From Verrucomicrobiota bacterium (GTDB lineage: Bacteria; Verrucomicrobiota; Verrucomicrobiia; Verrucomicrobiales; Verrucomicrobiaceae), in assembly GCA_009885275.1 (NCBI GenBank), contig VFKY01000379.1, forward strand, positions 1 to 7,369: a stretch of DNA of 7,369 nucleotides. Direction: 5' to 3'. The notes under the pieces are model-generated. The model was given only the letters and a program-made list of their open reading frames with translations. It had not been told where the DNA came from and did no database searches. The position numbers and the translations under genes were made by a program. Below are positions 5,695-7,369 of this stretch, one piece after another (the first letter of the stretch is position 1; every line of letters starts with the position of its first letter).

Positions 5695-6009
5695 TCATCC
5701 AAAAACATGCACCGCGAGCCAGACTGTCTCCTCAGTCGTCCAATCGACCCTGTGTTTCACATGCTTTGGAATTAACCTGTAATCACCAGTCTTCATCTCT
5801 ACGATGGAACCGTCTTCAAACTCCAAGGCGGCCTCACCCTTTAGCACAAGAACCCATTCATCGTGATCCTGATCATACCAGAAATCCTTCGGACTGGTCT
5901 TGGCGTGTGAGGCAATCCGTTCGATCCTCGTGCCCGGTGATTCGAAGAGAGTCAGGAAGTTTTCCGTATCAGAACCTTGAGCGAGTTCAGTGAAAATATT
6001 TTGTGTCAT
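5695..6009 (-). CDS. Small single-domain cupin protein
   Basis: The 104-residue protein is a single cupin barrel. The first cupin motif is in WYDQDHDEWVLVLKGEA (residues 44-60), with H49 and E51 as probable metal ligands, and the second is GDYRLIPKHVKHRVDW (75-90), with P81, H83 and H86. It starts MTQNIFTEL and ends WLAVHVFG, matching my memory of a widespread family of small cupins of unproved function. The metal and substrate cannot be told from sequence; enzymatic and ligand-sensing roles are both possible. No signal peptide is present, so it is cytoplasmic. It is transcribed divergently from the cytochrome c/DUF1587 gene across a 190-bp region with paired direct repeats. No Shine-Dalgarno precedes the ATG at 6009. 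Confidence 0.88.
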   Translation of the reverse strand: MTQNIFTELAQGSDTENFLTLFESPGTRIERIASHAKTSPKDFWYDQDHDEWVLVLKGEAALEFEDGSIVEMKTGDYRLIPKHVKHRVDWTTEETVWLAVHVFG

Positions 6010-6101
6010 GAATGATGGAATGATGCGGGATTATCTGCAGGACAAGAAGACTAATTTTAGGTCATGTAAAGAAGGCGAGAGAGAATGGCGCCGCTACCTG
6101 A

Positions 6102-6133
6102 TGTGGGTTTTGGATAGATCGTTGTGGGTTTTG
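6102..6133. promoter_or_regulatory. Two 11-bp direct repeats at a 21-bp period (operator candidate)
   Basis: TGTGGGTTTTG occurs at 6102-6112 and again, unchanged, at 6123-6133. The start-to-start distance of 21 bp is two turns of the helix, so a protein bound to both would sit on one DNA face. The sites are 67-98 bp upstream of the cytochrome/DUF1587 start and about 93 bp from the cupin start. That suits regulation of either or both divergent genes. No clear promoter hexamers could be assigned. Confidence 0.5.
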
Positions 6134-6199
6134 AGTAATGCGTTCAGACAGAATCCAGGGGCCTGAGCCGTAGTCCTCTTAACCGTCATTCGTTAGCTC

Positions 6200-7369
6200 A
6201 TGCGATATTCTCAAACCGGAAGAGCTCTGTCTCTTTTTTTGTTCCCCCATACCTTTCTCGCGTTGCTCGTCCTGCCCCTGAAGCTGATCGGAGCAGACGG
6301 CGTTTCACCTCAGATTGAGCAGAGCTGCCTCGAGTGTCATGACAAAGAGATGCACGAAGGCGGACTCGATCTCACCGCGTTGAAGTTTGATCTCAAAGAT
6401 CACACCGCTCGGGAGCGCTGGGTGCGAGTTTACGACCGGATTGAAAAGGGCGAGATGCCCCCCAAAGCGGAAGATCTGACGGCAGTAGATCGCGCGGCGT
6501 TGGTCAAGTCACTGGACGCTGCGCTTTACGACGCAGATCGCGCGGAAGTCCGCTTACAGGGGCGGGGACCGCTCCGCCGACTCAATCGCGATGAGTACGA
6601 ACAGAACTTGCGTGATGTGCTGCAGTTGCCAGATCTCGACATCCGCGACATTCTGCCCGAAGACCGTGAAGGTCATCATTTCAACAAAACGAGCGCAATG
6701 CTCGACATGTCGCGCGTGCAGCTCACGGCGTATCTGGATGCCGCGGAGGCGGCCTTGCGTGCCGCGATAGTGACAGAGCCTGCGCCTCCACCGATGATGA
6801 AACGTCGCGTACTAGGCACGAATTTGTTTCCCGGCACCAGCACCTTTGGCAATCGCGAGGCGATGTTCTTCGCCCGCGATAACAAGTTCATCGACTGGGA
6901 TCGCAAGAAAGACAAAGAAGCAGTCAAGGAAGCAGTCACCGATGAAAGCATCGAGATGGCATTGTTTCGCTCCGCGAGCTGGCCTTACTTGGGCATGCCG
7001 CATGACGTCGTGGCCAAGCACTCTGGACACTACAAGGTGCGTTTCTCCGCGCGTGCGGTGCTGCAGCAACAAGGCTTTGCTTTGATCCCCGCGAAGCAAC
7101 CAGTGCCGATGACCTTCCGCACCCGCAAACCCGCAGGTGTAGACATCATTAATGAAGTGCGTGCAACAGGTGGCATCATTGACGTTCAGCCCGAAAAGCA
7201 GATCTATGAAACGACGATCCTTCTTCGCGCCGGTGAGTCCTTTGAATACAGCCTGCTTGGGCTGCCGATGCCACTGGCACAGAACCCGAACGGCTCCGCC
7301 CCAACCTATCGCTATCCTCCCTTTCCGGAAGGTGGTCAGCCGGGTGTTGCCGTGCAGTGGCTCGAAATC
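6200..7369 (+). CDS. Planctomycete-type cytochrome c / DUF1587 secreted protein (partial, runs off right edge)
   Basis: 390 codons are visible with no stop. An in-frame TAG two codons before the ATG at 6200 makes this the earliest ATG. Residues 8-32 form a signal peptide ending near LIGADG. A haem-c motif CLECH lies at 43-47, and MPP at 86-88 (KGEMPPK) offers the likely axial Met, matching the planctomycete cytochrome c domain. A DUF1587-like segment follows: LNRDEYEQNLRDVL (128-141), then PEDREGHHF and a helix ending AYLDAAEAALRAAI (177-190). Residues from about 280 look like a beta-sandwich inserted before DUF1592, reminiscent of a carbohydrate-binding module (GHYKVRFSARA; ETTILLRAGESFEY). 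The DUF1592, DUF1588 and DUF1585 parts expected in this family lie outside. Such proteins are exported, large and of unproved function. They are expanded in planctomycetes and verrucomicrobia and often suggested to act in polysaccharide breakdown. Confidence 0.88.
   Translation, partial: MRYSQTGRALSLFLFPHTFLALLVLPLKLIGADGVSPQIEQSCLECHDKEMHEGGLDLTALKFDLKDHTARERWVRVYDRIEKGEMPPKAEDLTAVDRAALVKSLDAALYDADRAEVRLQGRGPLRRLNRDEYEQNLRDVLQLPDLDIRDILPEDREGHHFNKTSAMLDMSRVQLTAYLDAAEAALRAAIVTEPAPPPMMKRRVLGTNLFPGTSTFGNREAMFFARDNKFIDWDRKKDKEAVKEAVTDESIEMALFRSASWPYLGMPHDVVAKHSGHYKVRFSARAVLQQQGFALIPAKQPVPMTFRTRKPAGVDIINEVRATGGIIDVQPEKQIYETTILLRAGESFEYSLLGLPMPLAQNPNGSAPTYRYPPFPEGGQPGVAVQWLEI

Noticed and set aside
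6059..6070. A third TTTACA-type site upstream of the cupin
   Set aside because: TTTACA is present on the minus strand, but the hexamer five bases later is TAAAAT, matching TTAACA at only three of six positions, and no leader repeat follows.
6676..7099. Minus-strand open frames within the cytochrome/DUF1587 gene
   Set aside because: They are antisense shadows; the plus frame is open for all 390 codons and contains the haem motif and DUF1587 features.

Overview
The window looks like chromosomal DNA from a member of the Planctomycetota-Verrucomicrobiota group, most likely Verrucomicrobiota. The main reasons are a planctomycete-type cytochrome c / DUF1587 protein at the right edge, a VWA lipoprotein with the AGNEPFTQG motif, a lipoprotein of the LHEWGTFTSV type, and starts that mostly lack a Shine-Dalgarno sequence. 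I see no tRNA, rRNA, CRISPR array, insertion sequence or phage gene.

Left part (1-3309) reads on the minus strand. In transcription order it holds an uncharacterised lipoprotein (3309-2029), a small membrane protein (1877-1614), a VWA-domain lipoprotein (1403-246) and the N-terminal receiver domain of a response regulator (196 to beyond the left edge). The two lipoprotein genes look unrelated in their mature parts. They nevertheless share a regulatory and export module: a 25-bp upstream block with a TTTACA-N5-TTAACA direct repeat, an inverted repeat ending one base before the ATG, and a similar lipoprotein signal peptide with the lipid Cys at position 18 in both. This shared cassette is the most unusual thing in the window.

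Middle part (3503-5551) reads on the plus strand. A beta-class carbonic anhydrase with a lipoprotein signal peptide is followed, with no gap at all (TGA directly abutting ATG), by a soluble leucine-rich-repeat protein kinase of the bacterial HGDLYAHN type. The pair looks translationally coupled. The divergent 193-bp region between the uncharacterised lipoprotein and the anhydrase carries one copy of the shared regulatory block.

Right part (5695-7369): a small cupin gene on the minus strand and a large secreted cytochrome c/DUF1587-family gene on the plus strand diverge from a 190-bp region. That region has two perfect 11-bp direct repeats exactly 21 bp apart, which looks like an operator. The cytochrome gene runs off the right edge.

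The genes do not form one recognised pathway. The common theme is the cell envelope: three predicted lipoproteins, one secreted haem protein and one small membrane protein, plus signalling proteins (a response regulator and a Ser/Thr-type kinase). Functional links between them are inference.
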